NCBI RefSeq assembly: GCF_022539315.1 | Contig: NC_066313.1 | Span: 30,727,059 to 30,791,058 of the forward strand | Source: Serinus canaria | Taxonomy: Eukaryota; Chordata; Aves; Passeriformes; Fringillidae | DNA: 64,000 nt | Direction: 5' to 3' | Part shown: in pieces, positions 34,941 to 47,340 of the stretch | How the letters are laid out: every line of letters begins with the position of its first letter | How positions within the stretch are numbered: position 1 is the first letter of the stretch | Program-made: the position numbers and the translations under genes | Notes under the pieces: generated by a model | What the model was told of the DNA's origin: nothing | Databases searched by the model: none | What the model saw: the letters and a program-made list of their open reading frames with translations, nothing else

Positions 34941-36244
34941 GCACATACATATCAAAGTCCATAAAATTACTGGAATCAAATATGAATGTCACTAACCGAC
35001 ATAATCCCAAGAAGAAAAAATACATGATGTTACCTCTGATTTCACTTTTTTCCTCTATCTCTCCTATTCTGTTGGAACTTTCATACTTTCACTTCTAGTG
35101 TAATTTAAGTATTTGGTGAATTTTCAGCAGACAAGATTTTTTAGACTATGGAGAGCATGAACTACATGTTCTACGGTAGATTAGCGGTTTTAAGGCAGCA
35201 GTGGGAGGAAGTCAGGATTTTTCTTTTTCTGTAAACCTATCTTTAGGATTAGTGTCAGGTTTTATTTTGAAAGACTGTTATCTTAAAATCTTCTTCTAGT
35301 GTTGCAGTTGTCTGTGTCAGAGAATCTCCAAGAAAAACTTGCCTAGAAGTAACGAAAACTGCTTTTCCAGCAGAAAGAAAGAACTGCAAGAAGGAAAGTA
35401 TTCACAGCTTGTACTTGAGTCCTTGCTCTCCACCCAGAGGTATTTGGGATGCACTGAAGTCTGCCTGAGGGGCAGACTCCACAAAAACTTTCATGGATAT
35501 GAACACTGACTGATGTGTTCATGGATCTTCTTTCCCTGGTAGGAATGCTCCTGTGGAAGCTATCTTCATTCTCTGAGGAGACAAGGAAATAGGAAATTCT
35601 ACTAGTGGAGTCTCAGTTATTGGTACAGCTGACCATTTTTAATTTTTTCTTTTTCTTAAACATGAAAGCAAGGAAGAACATGTTCTAGGATGCTTACACC
35701 AAAGTAGCCAGGACAGCTCCTGCATACAATTATGCACACACACATGCACATATGTATGTTCAATTCTCTGGAAAAATTATCTAATTATCTATAGCAGATC
35801 CCTAGTCAGTCTCTCTTATCTGCATTTTCTTTTTCCCTGTATAGAGAAGTGTCTGTCATATCACAGGCGATAGCAGTCTACAATAGAGGCTCATTACATT
35901 AATTAAAACCCAACACCACCAAACAAAGAACTCTTCCTTCCACTTCAGTACACAGTGTAATATCTCCCAGTATGCGCACACAGACACACAAATAAACCTT
36001 CTTTGTAGTCATCTGACAGGGGCTGTGTAGCTGCAGACTCATTTTACTTAGCTTTGAGTTACATTTACTGTTGGAAAACATTAGTAAGCCACATCCCAAG
36101 GTCTGTGCCTGCACCTCTAGCATGATCTTACATGAGAATATCTTTCTGCTCACAGACAGGGGACCCTACAGGGTATGTTCCTTAGCTGATGTGCCAGTAA
36201 ACTTGTCTGGCTAAGCACTTCATCTTGCTCAGCTGATATTTTAT
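34941..36244. other. single-copy DNA, nothing recognised
   Basis: A small CA patch lies near 35734-35750 and a short inverted repeat (AGTCTGCC...GGCAGACT) at about 35458-35478. No coding signal is seen. Confidence 0.5.
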
Positions 36245-36600
36245 CACAGTGTCATGGAATACTAGAATGGTTTGGGTTGGAAAGGATCTTAAAGATCCTC
36301 TGGTTCAAACCCCCATGCCATGGGCAGGGACATGTTCCTCTAGACCAAGATCTCCAAACCATATCCAGCCTGGCCTTGGACTTTCAGGGATGGGGCAGTG
36401 TAGTGGCTCTTCCTTTTCCCTCCTCTCCTAGACCACACTATGATTCTTTAAATGACCTTAAAACACTCATTCACAAGAGGCAACCTCTGAGCAACCTGTG
36501 CCAGTGCCTCCCTCACCACTCTCACAGGAAAGAATTACTTCCTAATATCCAGTCTAAACCTACTTTCTTTCAGTTAAAAGTAATTCCCCCTTAGCCTTTT
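36245..36600 (-). mobile_element. CR1 LINE 3' fragment with an internal insert
   Basis: Antisense CR1: 'agaatggtttgggttgg', 'aggatcttaaagatcctctg', 'ccatgccatgggcaggg', 'ccagcctggccttgg', 'ttcagggatggggca'. It then resumes with 'caacctctgagcaacctgtg', 'ccagtgcctccctcaccac', 'ttcctaatatccagtct', 'aattcccccttagcc'. Between the two blocks, 36398-36480 does not match CR1 and looks inserted. Confidence 0.9.
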
Positions 36601-39600
36601 GAGCTCCCATTTTACTCAAGCGTCTTGTGATAGCCTTCCTCAGTGCAAGGTATAAATCTAATTGTAAGAGTAGGATTATTGTGCAGAAGGATCAGCATTT
36701 TAACCACTGAATATCTGGATCTGCTCTGAGTAAATGAGATACCAACTCTCCCACCAAAACAGGCTTACTGGACTGGCTAAGAACTAAGTTGCACCAAGGA
36801 AATTCTAAGGGAAAATTATGCTAGTCCAGACATATAAATGCCCTGGTAGTGTAGCAAAATAACTTTTTTTGCTAGCATGTTGTGAATTTTATATAAAGGA
36901 TAAAAGAAAATAAAGACAAACAGAGAAAACACAAGCAGGACATTGAGAAATTCTGACAAGGACAGTTTTGAGACAGTGAAATATTCAGAGGAATGCAAAA
37001 ATACTATAAGAGGCTGAAAGATATTTTTATTTTGTCTTCACCAATTTGAGCTGGCTGCTAATCTGGGAAGCAGCCAGATTTTATTTTCCTTCTCTTGTGC
37101 CTTGTAAACACTTACTTATTTAGTTAAAATGCAAAGATTGTTAAAAACACTTTACCAGATGCTTCCCTGGGTTCAAAACACAATTGCCTTTGGAACTCAC
37201 ATTTGGTCTTTTTATTCTGCTTATGGTAATTCAGTCAACCTAATAGCAGTTAAATGTTCAAAACCTCACTTCTAAGATGTATGCTCTAGGTCAAGTGTAT
37301 CCTCAGAGATTGGGCCCAAGAAATCAGGGCTATAAATATAAATATAAATATCTCAATCTAAAATAATGTAAAGAGAACATTACTGAGAACACCATGTAAA
37401 TGACAGACTGGAACAATATACAGGATTCATTATTGCTTTATTTGTGCTTTTGCATCCATAAAAGCAAATTAAAGGAGATGTCTGCACAGAGCTTTGGGTA
37501 TACAGGTCCAATCTAGAAACTGTGTTAAATTTTCTAATAAATTTAAGGAACTCTGACTAAGATGGGTGTTTCTGTGCTTCTCCTCTCAGCCTATTCCACT
37601 ACAATGATCTTTGAAAAGAAAGCATTGCTCTGGAAAATATTCAAGCCAAAGGGTGACTACTTGCAATTCAAATGAAACGCCTTCATACTTCATCAAGGAA
37701 GGAGAAGGGAGTCACAGAAATGTCACTGTCAAGAATTATCTTTCTTCTTACATTATATCTTTATGCTGAATTTTTAAGGGTCGGGGGGAGGATTACCAGT
37801 TCAGTTGCTGAGTTGTTGAGATCTGCTATGTCTATCAGGGTGCTTTCATGGCAGTGTGGACCAAGAAGACAATGAGATGGACTATTTTTGCTAGAGATCA
37901 AACCTCTTTTCAAGTGAAGCAGGCCAAGACCACATGTCCTTTTGAACTTTAGAGCTCTAATCTGTGTTGTTGCTGTCAGTTTTACAGGGGAAATGAATTT
38001 TGTGGTGGAAAGTGCTTACTTTACCAATCTGAATCACTTCACGAAATACCGAGATATCTGAAATATTGATACCTGAGAAACTTTCCATGACCTGTTGATA
38101 CCCTATGAACTAACCTCCAAGGTAACAAGTTGGTATATTTCTCCAAATAAGAAGTGTATGGCAGAGAAATTCAATGATCAAATAAAACCCACACAAGCCT
38201 GATTAGGAAGAGAAGAGAGTGTGTATTTTATATGTCATTCCATAGATGATTCCCTCAAATTCTGAATGTGTTAATCATTTTTTTCAAATGGAATATCTGA
38301 TTCTAAAGGAATCCAGCGAGAATTTGTTACAATACCTTAAGATTTGTAGCCCACTTGTAGATAGGAAGCAGACCAGACTCTGATCTTGCAATTTAGGTAA
38401 GTGACAGTATTTTCTAGTCCTCATTTTCAGAAATATATGTAATGGAAATATGAGGAATAGTAATGACTGTCCCCTCCACCTCCATCTCTTGCATAAATAT
38501 TTCACATCTCCATATCTCAACTTGGAATATTATCATATGTATTTCTGTAATGCTCAAAGCTCCTATCTGCTTTTAAGATCTACACAGTTTAAGTATTGAA
38601 GTTTTATTTTGTGAGTATCTTTGAGGGGACTGGCCTGATAATGTAAATAATTTTTATACTGTTTAACAGAACATCTCTAAGATGGCATTTCATGGCCTGT
38701 AATGATGTCTTAAAGATGGAGACTGCGACCTGCACATTGAATTTAACATAGGATTTTCCTTTTCTTCAAGTAATGAGACCAAAGCAAAACCAATTTGCAG
38801 TTCCCATTACTGGTTTTATCCAGGAATAGAGGGATTAAAAAAACCCCACCATATTTCTTAGAAACAAAGCAGCAACATTACTGATCATGACCCCCTGAAG
38901 CTGGAGGCCTTGTTATTAGTAATTTCCAGCTGTGCTCCTAGTGGATGCTTCCACCCTGGTCCAGCAGGATCCCAAAGGGCATGTCTACACTTCAGCTGCT
39001 GAGGCACCCTTAGATTTATTGTCATAACCAGGAGCATGTTCTCTGTAATGAATAAACATTGCTGTGGCTCTGTCACTTTCTGATTGCACCAGTTAACAGA
39101 TGGACATACAAATTTGGGTTGGCACCTGCTACTGCGCAGTTTTCCCCTTGTTTTCCCAAAAGGGAGAGAGTTTTGTTTGATCTTGGGTGTTTAAGAGTAG
39201 AATCAGACCCTCAAAACTCATAAGTAAGGAAACACAAGTGCCTGAAATGATAATGGTTTGCACAGCCCTGGAAAATACAAATGTAGATTGTTTTAAATAC
39301 AAATAAACTTCAGCAAGCTCAAGCAATTAGCTTGGCACAGCCCTGAAATGTGTTTAATGGCTGAGTGATCAAAAGGTTTTCCATCAACTTTAGCTGAATC
39401 AAACTGGTAAGTAAATCTTTCCTTCCACATAATTTTCTGAAGTTTGAAGTGACAAATTGGACTGAACTCAATTAAAGCAGCAGGTTCTGTACGTTTAATT
39501 GCAAGCAGTGACTATGATTGTGAAAGAATCCAATTCAGAATGAAAACACAGATGTGGCTGCAGCAGAGCTCTGTGAAACACAAAGAGGCGAAACGAAGTT

Positions 39601-39988
39601 CAATCAGAAAAAAAAGTTACAGGCATTGTAAAATTATGTATTCTGCCATACTTCTGGAGCAATAGCTGTCGGCAAGTATTAGAATGTAAAACCGGGAAAT
39701 GTTCACCTAGCTACACCACTGCAGTCCAAAAAATGCTATGTGAAAAAGTAAGTAAATATTTGTACAGCAGTCTGACTGTGGAAAACACCAGAAAATACTA
39801 ATGCTATTTTCTATTACCGTGCAATGACACTTCAAATAATTAGTTGTAGCATCAGTTAGACTACATTAAAAGGAAAAAGTTTGTGCTAAAGATGGTTATT
39901 AAAGAGTGACTTTGTAATAGGACACTGAGTCATTATGGGGGACGTGCTTAGGGGATAAATTTAGTATATAGTCCTTCAGTACACACAC
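36601..39988. other. AT-rich single-copy DNA, no gene recognised
   Basis: It contains a small AATATA repeat at 37331-37351. Frames stay below 80 codons. 39340-39560 is AT-rich with TTTAATTG/TTAATGG-type cores and no repeat hallmarks, so it could be conserved noncoding DNA; this is untested. Confidence 0.5.
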
Positions 39989-40018
39989 ATGGCTCCCACT
40001 GATATTAATGGGAGCCAT
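39989..40018. repeat. 10-bp inverted repeat, possibly in an ancient repeat
   Basis: ATGGCTCCCA at 39989-39998 pairs exactly with TGGGAGCCAT at 40009-40018, with a 10-base loop. The phrase 'aatgggagccatacacatgt' recalls a motif common in old reptilian/avian CR1 3' regions (caatgggagttacacatgtg), so this may be a remnant of one. The hairpin is certain; the repeat origin is a guess. Confidence 0.6.
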
Positions 40019-40869
40019 ACACATGTTCAAGGGCAGGTTTCAACCTACATCAGGAAAACTAAACTGAAAAGGAAGCAAATCTAGCAGATCAAGTTATTCT
40101 TAAAATTGACCCAGGTGATCAAGACATGTGCTAGCATTTTAAGCCCTGCACTCAGTGAAAATTAGAGTTGTTAAATAAGCAATGGAATCAATTTTAAGCA
40201 ATTGCAGTGTGTATTTATAGAAACAGCACCTCCATCAAATATCTAAACAACTGAAAAGGGAACCTATTAGTGTTTAATTTTGGTCCTTGGAAAAAGATGA
40301 TTTCCATAGTGAGGCAAGTGTAAAAATCATTTTAAAATCTCAGCAGGGAATTTCTGTACAGCGTATGAGTTCTGTTTGAAATTGGGAGCTTTTTATATGT
40401 ATCTGTGTCAAGCCACAGACACTATTTTGGATGTGGGATTTTTTGTCCTTTCACATCATGGTTGGGGGTGAATAGTAGAGGCTGTTGTGAAAGGGCTAAC
40501 CTATCAAAAAGAATAGAAAGATTAAGGAAAAAAAAGAAAGAAAAGAAAAAAGGCCAAAACGCCAAAGTTAACGTGGTAAAACAACTGAGGTGAAAACCCC
40601 TATTTGAACTGAAAAGATAATCCTCAGAAAGCAGAATGAAACCTTCCAAAAAAAAGAAACAGAAAAGAGCTAGTTAAAAATAAAAGTATAGTAAAGAAGG
40701 ACAAAAGGAGAAAAAAAATCAAGAATGCATTGGTAAAACCATGAAAATGAAAACTTTTTCCCAGCATGTCAGAATGTTTCTAGGTCTGAGATGATCAAGT
40801 AATGAAAAGATCATGCAGAGAAGATTGAGCTATAGAAAAAAAAATCTTCACTATGATCATTATCAATAA
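40019..40869. other. A-rich single-copy DNA, no gene recognised
   Basis: 40525-40720 is strongly A/G-rich on the plus strand. No ORF beyond 75 codons. The part next to 40870 may be a further decayed portion of the CR1 that follows. Confidence 0.45.
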
Positions 40870-41262
40870 GTTTGGGGAGATTGCCATACCAGAAACTTTC
40901 CTTCAGAAGAGGTGAATTTGAATAGTTGTTTCAAATAAGCCTATCAGTAGAAAATATTATAGGGAATAAAAAAAAATAACGGTATTGCATCACCAGGACC
41001 AGATGGTATTCACCCAAGAGTTCCAGAAAAACTGAAGTATGAAACTGTTATTAATTATGTTGATTTTTTTTTGCCTAAAACAGAGTCCCCAGTACAGAAA
41101 CTCAATGCCAATATGGAAAAGAAAAAAGGGAAAAGGAAAAAAAAAAATTTTCAGGGGAAGTATTGTAAAAAACAGATAATAAAATTGTTCTGGTCAGTTT
41201 AATAAAAATTGTAATATAGAATGGAAACATGATACACATGGAAAATAATGGAAAGGGATAAT
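40870..41262 (+). mobile_element. ancient CR1 LINE fragment, start of the reverse-transcriptase domain
   Basis: Highly decayed but recognisable. 40990-41022 encodes SPGPDGIHPRV, the diagnostic first block of the CR1-clade reverse transcriptase, followed by PEKLKYET. Later an LVSLI block (near 41191) aligns with RPVSL, and 41242-41256 reads KIMER, as in CR1 GKIMER/GKLVE. Stops and frame breaks lie between these blocks, so it is a dead copy. It is much older than the 3' fragments elsewhere in the window. The left end is set where the match fades (about 40870), the right end at the KIMER block. Confidence 0.75.
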
Positions 41263-42059
41263 TTTTTTGGTGGGGCAAGACTGTGATTCCTAAATCTGTC
41301 AGAACTCTTGTTATTTTCTAGGGGTTTTTTAACATATTTTTTGTTGTATTTTGCCTCCTGCTTAGTATCTTCCTAAGGGTAGAGGACAGTGAGAGCAGAG
41401 TAATGTCTTCCTGAGGAGGATATACAAGGAAAGACAACACTGGAGGCTTTCCAGGGTAGGAAGAAGAAGGCAGTGTCAGTGTGAGATTTCATTATTCTCC
41501 TCACTTGCTTATGTCCAATAAGACCTTGTTAAACTTGTCTGAGAGGTGCAAAAGCAGTGGACTTCATAAAGTACCTAGACAGGGTATGTGCTGGTGTAGG
41601 CAAGGAGCAAGCAGTCTTCTCTTGTAAAAGTATGTAATCTAGGCATGTAATAATGATTACTGCTTTTAAAACTTTGATGACAATTTTTAAAAATGCCTTT
41701 TATGAGGCAGTTTCAGGAGTGACAGGTGATGATAAATAACGAGAGCACACAAGCTTGCCCTCCCGTGGCAGTTCATTTCTCCAATGTTTCCCAGGCATCT
41801 GCAATGGCTGTGTTAGGGAAGTATGTAGAGATTTATTTAGGCAATTTGTTCAGTCCCTTTTTGATTCTGCTGATGCTATCTGCCTTTATGACCACTGATT
41901 AAGAAAGAGCCTGTAATTTCCTGCTCAGAGGCTCAAGAAGGGCTTTTTGCCATGCTAAACCCATCTTCTGCATGCTCTGGTTAAGTGTCCACCCAGCTCC
42001 TGTATTGCTAAATGGCAGCACTTCTAAATTCACTTTAGCCACTGTCTTCATGACTTCAA
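41263..42059. other. unassigned DNA between two CR1 pieces
   Basis: No domain-bearing ORF and no clear repeat family. It may include CR1 3' untranslated remnants of the minus-strand piece to the right, too decayed for me to align. Confidence 0.4.
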
Positions 42060-42912
42060 GAAGTCACTTGATCCCCTGATCATTTTAGTTGCCCTTTTCT
42101 GTTTCTGCTCTGCATCCACCATACCCTTGTTGACCTGGGGAAAAGAGACCTCAATGTATTATCCACAACGTGGGTGCACACCAGTTTTACAAGCAGGGAC
42201 ATAAAGCACTGTTTCTTATCTTCTGTCCTCTTCTGATGACAATGTTATCGACCTTTCTGGGTCTCATTACCGGTTCAAATTATTATTTCAGGAAAATATC
42301 CATAGTGACTAGAATATCTCCTTGCAATTCTCTTTTCTGAGTGCAACATCATATTTCTGTGTTTCACAGTCTTACTCTTGATTCATTCATTGCCTTTTAT
42401 TTTTTTTATAGGAACTCTTCTGCTAGCTTGTGGTCCCTTTGCTCAGTTTTGTTAGGTTATAAAGCATTTGACTACCTGATAGAGCTTAATATAATTTGTA
42501 ATCATAAATATTTCACTGTTTTCTACTTCCTCAAGGGCATTGATGATGATATCCAATAAAACTGACACTAGTTCTGGGGCATCCTAGTGCTGACTATGCT
42601 CCATCCTGAAAAGCAACAAAAAGCCTTTGCTACTTATCATTTTCTTACCTTTCAGAGTTATTTTCTCTATTTCCATAGCAACTTACTTTAATAATGTTTG
42701 ACATAAAGAGTTACCAAATATAGGCTTTTTATTTTTAGTTTTTTTTTTCAAAATCTGTATACATTATGACCATTCTATCCTTTTTTATTGAGGTGCTTAC
42801 AGCTTCATGTTTAAACATCAGCATACAGTGAGACAGAACTTCCCTTTACAAAAGCTAAACTAATTCTTTCCTAAGAAGGTAATGCTTATCTGTGTGCTCA
42901 CTGTACAATCTC
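42060..42912 (-). mobile_element. ancient CR1 LINE fragment, later part of the reverse-transcriptase domain
   Basis: On the minus strand, 42912-42901 gives EIVQ (CR1 KIVRHI region). 42861-42826 gives SLAFVKGSSVSL, aligned with QHGFCKGKSCLTN. 42562-42530 gives VLLDIIINALE, aligned with PVLFNIFINDLD. About ten codons later the catalytic FADD box region reads like YL*L, with the aspartates lost and a stop in their place. Plus-strand text at 42085-42320 also follows the antisense of old CR1 ('gacctggggaaaagagacc', 'atatccatagtgactagaat'). It is heavily decayed and inactive. Confidence 0.75.
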
Positions 42913-44889
42913 AATGTTCTGTACAAAACAAAGATCTACCACAGGTGTTTAAGGTATGAGGAAACAACAAAATTGGTGATAAAGTAGTCAGCCTACTAGA
43001 CTAGTATATGAGAGAAATAGCAGTTGCACTGACAGTATTATTTTTTATTATGGTTTTGTATCCTTTAGCAAATTAGATGGAAGAATACTGAACTTGCTAC
43101 TGAAAATCAATTGATTTCAAATCTGTTAAACACAAAACAAAGCTGTTTTATTTGATTTATAATAAAGTATGACCATTAATGAGTCATAAAACATGACCTT
43201 TATGTCTCTTGTAGTAGTTCAAAGCTCCTTGACTGGAGAAAGGCTGAAATGCTTTTTACAACTTTACAGCAACCAAACCAGTCCTAAATCTGAAGTAGTT
43301 TGTTTATCACTTATTTGGTGCACCTGTGAAATTTCCTTGTCAACAGTTTCTGCTTTAAAAGATGATACTAGATCTTACTTGTGAATTTAGATATAGCTCA
43401 TCTGAGAGGAAGATTATATTCAGAACTGAGGACACTTTACATCTGAATAAGAGTTTCCACATGGGGTTTTAAGATGCTTGAACTGTGATGCTCCAAGTTC
43501 ACACCTCCAATTAATTTGAATTAATTTTCCTAAGTGTCTAGATGTCAGCTGGCTCCAGAACTCTAGATATAAACAACTTCACACTCTGGCAAAGCCTAGA
43601 TATAAACTTGACAGCTTGGATGCATTTCTGTTGACTTGAAGCCAGGACTTGAAGCAGACAGAACAAATTAATGTGTGAAATACCCTTAACCAGTATTTCA
43701 AAATTCTGAGAAACAAGTTTTACCAAAAACTGCTTGGAAAAGTCTGAACCCTATTTCGACAGTTATCATGTTTTAATAAGGTTTATCTAAGCTCAGCCTC
43801 TGGAAACCTTGAAGTTTGCCGTCTCGATAAAACTTGTTTCATTCCATATCTACACATTCTGTGCTTAAATGGGCTTGGCACACTTCACATCAGCTAATGC
43901 TGCATTAAAGAGCTGTATATGACACAAAAATGTCAAAGGCAGCTTTATAATGTAATGAAAATGCTCTGAATGGAGACTTGGAAAAAGATTCCTTTGCTGT
44001 TACATATTGGTACATGTAATACTGCACCAAGAGATATCAGAGCTTTGATCTTACATGCACCTAAAAATATCCAACTTCAATAGAGCACTCAAACAATTCT
44101 TTTCCCTCACAATGAACCCATATGTTCTTCCAGCAGAAAAGAAAATTAGCTTTTACTGCTCAAAATTAAATGCTGGAGAGCAAGCCAAATATAGGTCATT
44201 TCTAGCAGGGCTGTGATCCTGTTAGATAACAGACAGCTAAGAAGACTCAGGTCCGGGCAGCACACGCATGGAAGACAGCCAGAGGGTTGAAGAAAGCTGT
44301 AATTTGGCAAATAAATTGGAAATGGACCAAATGATGCAACCCAGTACTGATCTGTGCCCTTGCACTGTGGCAAGGCACCGTGACAGTACCGAGGCAGGAC
44401 ATACTGGCATGAAAACTTGTGGTCACCAATGATGACGTAGCACTTGTACGGGAAGAGTTTTCTTAACCCGGTGTCCCAGATTTGTTGCAATTTCAGTAAT
44501 GATATTCCACTGACCTACATTTCCCTTGCAGTGTGAGCTGGCTGAGGCTTTCCTCCTGCTGGTGCCTCAGTGACAGTTCCTCATTGCTGTGTGTTGACAA
44601 ACAGCTGTTGTGCTCTACCCAGGAGATGTGTGTGCACTGCTCACAGCATCCAATGGCTGATGGTGATACAATAAACTCCAGAACAAGGGAAACTGGGCAT
44701 ATGGCTCTGCACTTTTCTCATCCACCATATCTTTTGTCATGTCTGTACAGCATAATGTGGTCAAAATCTGTGTAAGAGTCTTTGGGACCTCTTGGGACAC
44801 TACTTTATGGGTCAATCCTATTACTGATATATTTAAATTACAGTAGGAAGAGCCTGCATTTTTTGGTTTAAAAATTGTTTTATAATTGT
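42913..44889. other. single-copy DNA, no gene recognised
   Basis: A 114-codon minus frame (44146-44490) has no recognisable motif. 43840-44010 is AT-rich with no repeat hallmarks. 44510-44532 resembles an acceptor site (pyrimidines then TTGCAG) without exon support. Confidence 0.5.
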
Positions 44890-45077
44890 TTGGAGGTCAG
44901 GCGCTGCAACAGGTTTCCCAGAGAAGCTGTGGATGCCCCATCCCTGAAACTGTTCAAGGCCAGGTTAGATGGAGCTCTGAGCAACTTGGTCTTGTGGAAG
45001 GTGTCTCTGCCCATCACAGAAGGGTTGGAATTTGATGATTTTGAAGGTTTCTTTCAACCCAAACCATTTTATGATAA
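44890..45077 (+). mobile_element. CR1 LINE fragment (3' region)
   Basis: Sense CR1: 'aggcgctgcaacaggtttcc', 'cagagaagctgtggatgccc', 'catccctgaaactgttcaag', 'gatggagctctgagcaact', 'gtggaaggtgtctctgccc', then 'caacccaaaccattttatga'. The 134-codon frame from 44875 is read-through of it. Confidence 0.92.
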
Positions 45078-47191
45078 TTTATTTTGTATAACAATTTCTA
45101 TACTTATATTAAAAAAAAATAATAAAAAAGCTCAGGACAACAATTTTTTTGGTGAAAGTGCTGCTTTCAGCTGTGTTTTCTACACATGTAAACAGAGGCA
45201 CAAACTTCTTCCAGCATCATCTCATTGTTACACTCATCTACTTTTCAAGCCAGAGCAGCAGTTAGGGTTTGACGTGTAAGACCAAAAGCTCCAGTGGTCA
45301 TTGTCTGTGAAAGTGCTTTGAAATGGACAACAAACTGATTGCCAAGACAAAGGTGAAGTGAGGTACCTGCAGTGAGAGAGAGCAATGAAGCGTTACCAGG
45401 TAGGAGTAAGTGAGAATATAAAAGACAACGGAGAAGGCAAGAGACAAGAAAGATGAAAAAGAGGGCAAGGGGGTCTAATGAAAACTTAATAGGTTTGTGC
45501 TGGTGAGTAGTGCTCCTCTGTCACAGCAATCTTCAGTGTGAAGCAGCAAGACTCTTCTTGCTGTATGTAATTGTGTCAGGGAGAGCATATAATAAATAGG
45601 AAGAGACAAGGCTGTATGCATTCTCAGTAAAGCCTTAAAAGCCTTATTCTTGAATTTCCCCTTTGGGGGAAACACCAACTGCAGCTAATCTAAAGTTTTG
45701 GTAGGGTTGAGTTTTGTCACCAGGTGTATCCCCCGACAGTGTAGAGCACAGAGCCATGGGTGCTGAGTGGGTGGCTCAGCAATGGGATTCAGAAACTTTT
45801 GCCTGTCTGTCAAGAGTTAAACATCTCATCTATGTCGGCTGAGGTGGTCCCAGCTGATTCCTGTAAACGGGCTTTTTTGAGGCTGACATGAAATTAATTT
45901 GTCATCCTAAACCAACAGCAGGTCAATTGAATATCTCCCTCCCATGGTGAATGATGCAAGACATTACAGAGAGGAAAAATAAAAGGAATATGGAGCACCT
46001 GTCTCTACTGCAGAAACGATGTCTCTTGTGGGACTTTTTCGGTGCCAAACAACTACATTTTCCATGCACACATACTTGGAAAAAGGCCTCAGTTTGCAGT
46101 GCAGCCACAGCCAAGTAACTTCTAAAAGTGTGGTGAAAAAAGGGAGGAAGAAATCAAATAGGGTAAAAAATAAATATTGAGGTAAATTAGGAGCATGCAG
46201 GAAACAGCCTAGTTTTCTATCACCAGTTCCTGGTCTGGCTGAGGTGTATTTCTACTTGGGTTACACTCTGGAGCATGACCTGCCTGCTCCCATTACATTG
46301 GTTTCTGCTAGGGAAATGAAATATTAGCCTATTTTCTTAACTTGTGTATTAAGAAGACAAGTTAATTTTTCACCCCTCTAGTGAATTATTATATGATCAG
46401 TTTATATGAGAGATGTCCCAGGAGTAAGAAAATGAGTCATAACTCAAAGGAGGTGAAGCTACAAATGAGTAATGAAGAATGTGAAGATCATTCTTTCCCC
46501 TCAGTGCCTGCACTGGCTTGTTCTGCAATTAAAAGGGCAAGGGAATAGGTAAATACACAGTTGAGCCACAAGTCATCTCTGCATGCTGTGATCTTTGGAA
46601 AAAAGTCTTACAAAGTTTATTTTTGTTGGAAACAAGCATGTGCAGCTATAAAGCACATTAAAAGCCCTTCACTTCCTACCTAAGAGCTTCATTAGAGTGC
46701 CAGGTTGTGGAGCAGCTCTTAGAGGTGAGTTTCCTGAGGACATGACAGTGACTCATTTCAGAGATCTGTTCCTCTCCATTGCTGTATTCCCACTGTCTCT
46801 TCCTTGGAAGGTTCAGAAAAAGTTTACTCTGTAAACTCAGTTTCCAAAAGGGACATTGAGAATGTATTCTAAGCCCTTACTATTATGGAAGTGATCTGTG
46901 TGGTACAGGGGGAAACTCCAGACTGAATGGAAATATATTTTTAAATGTCCTGACTTGCCTCAGTTCTCCATACCTGCCCACAGGCTATCCATTTTGACTG
47001 CTTAAAATTCTTTCCTTACCCATCTAGTTGCTTACAGTACAGCAGTCATGGTGTGACCTGTTCTTGCTGCGGGTTTAGTGCCACAAGGTGCTAAGACCTG
47101 ATTTTAAGATCCCCACACTTCCAATGCTTATTCCAGCTCAGCTGCTAGTTGGAATGCTGTAAAGAAGAGCCTTCCTTTTCTTTTCATTATG
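45078..47191. other. single-copy DNA, no gene recognised
   Basis: Short frames only (67 codons or fewer outside the CR1 read-through). A purine-rich patch lies at 45370-45475. Nothing else is identified. Confidence 0.5.
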
Positions 47192-47340
47192 CCATAAAAT
47201 CATGGAGTCTCCAATTGGTTTGGGTTGGAAGGGACCTAAAAAATCATCTAATTCAACCCCCCTGCCATGGGCCAGGACACCTTCAGCCAGAAGGTTGTTC
47301 AAAGCCCCATCCAACCTGGTCTTGAACACTTCCAGGGGTG
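47192..47340 (-). mobile_element. CR1 LINE 3' fragment
   Basis: Antisense CR1: 'ttggtttgggttggaaggg', 'cccccctgccatgggcc', 'ttcaaagccccatccaacct', 'ggtcttgaacacttccaggg'. It is one of the better-preserved copies here. It is truncated just after the 'ccaggg' block. Confidence 0.93.

Noticed and set aside
44510..44532. Possible splice acceptor before an open frame at 44533
   Set aside because: A pyrimidine tract and CAG alone are common. The frame has no recognisable content and no matching donor can be supported.
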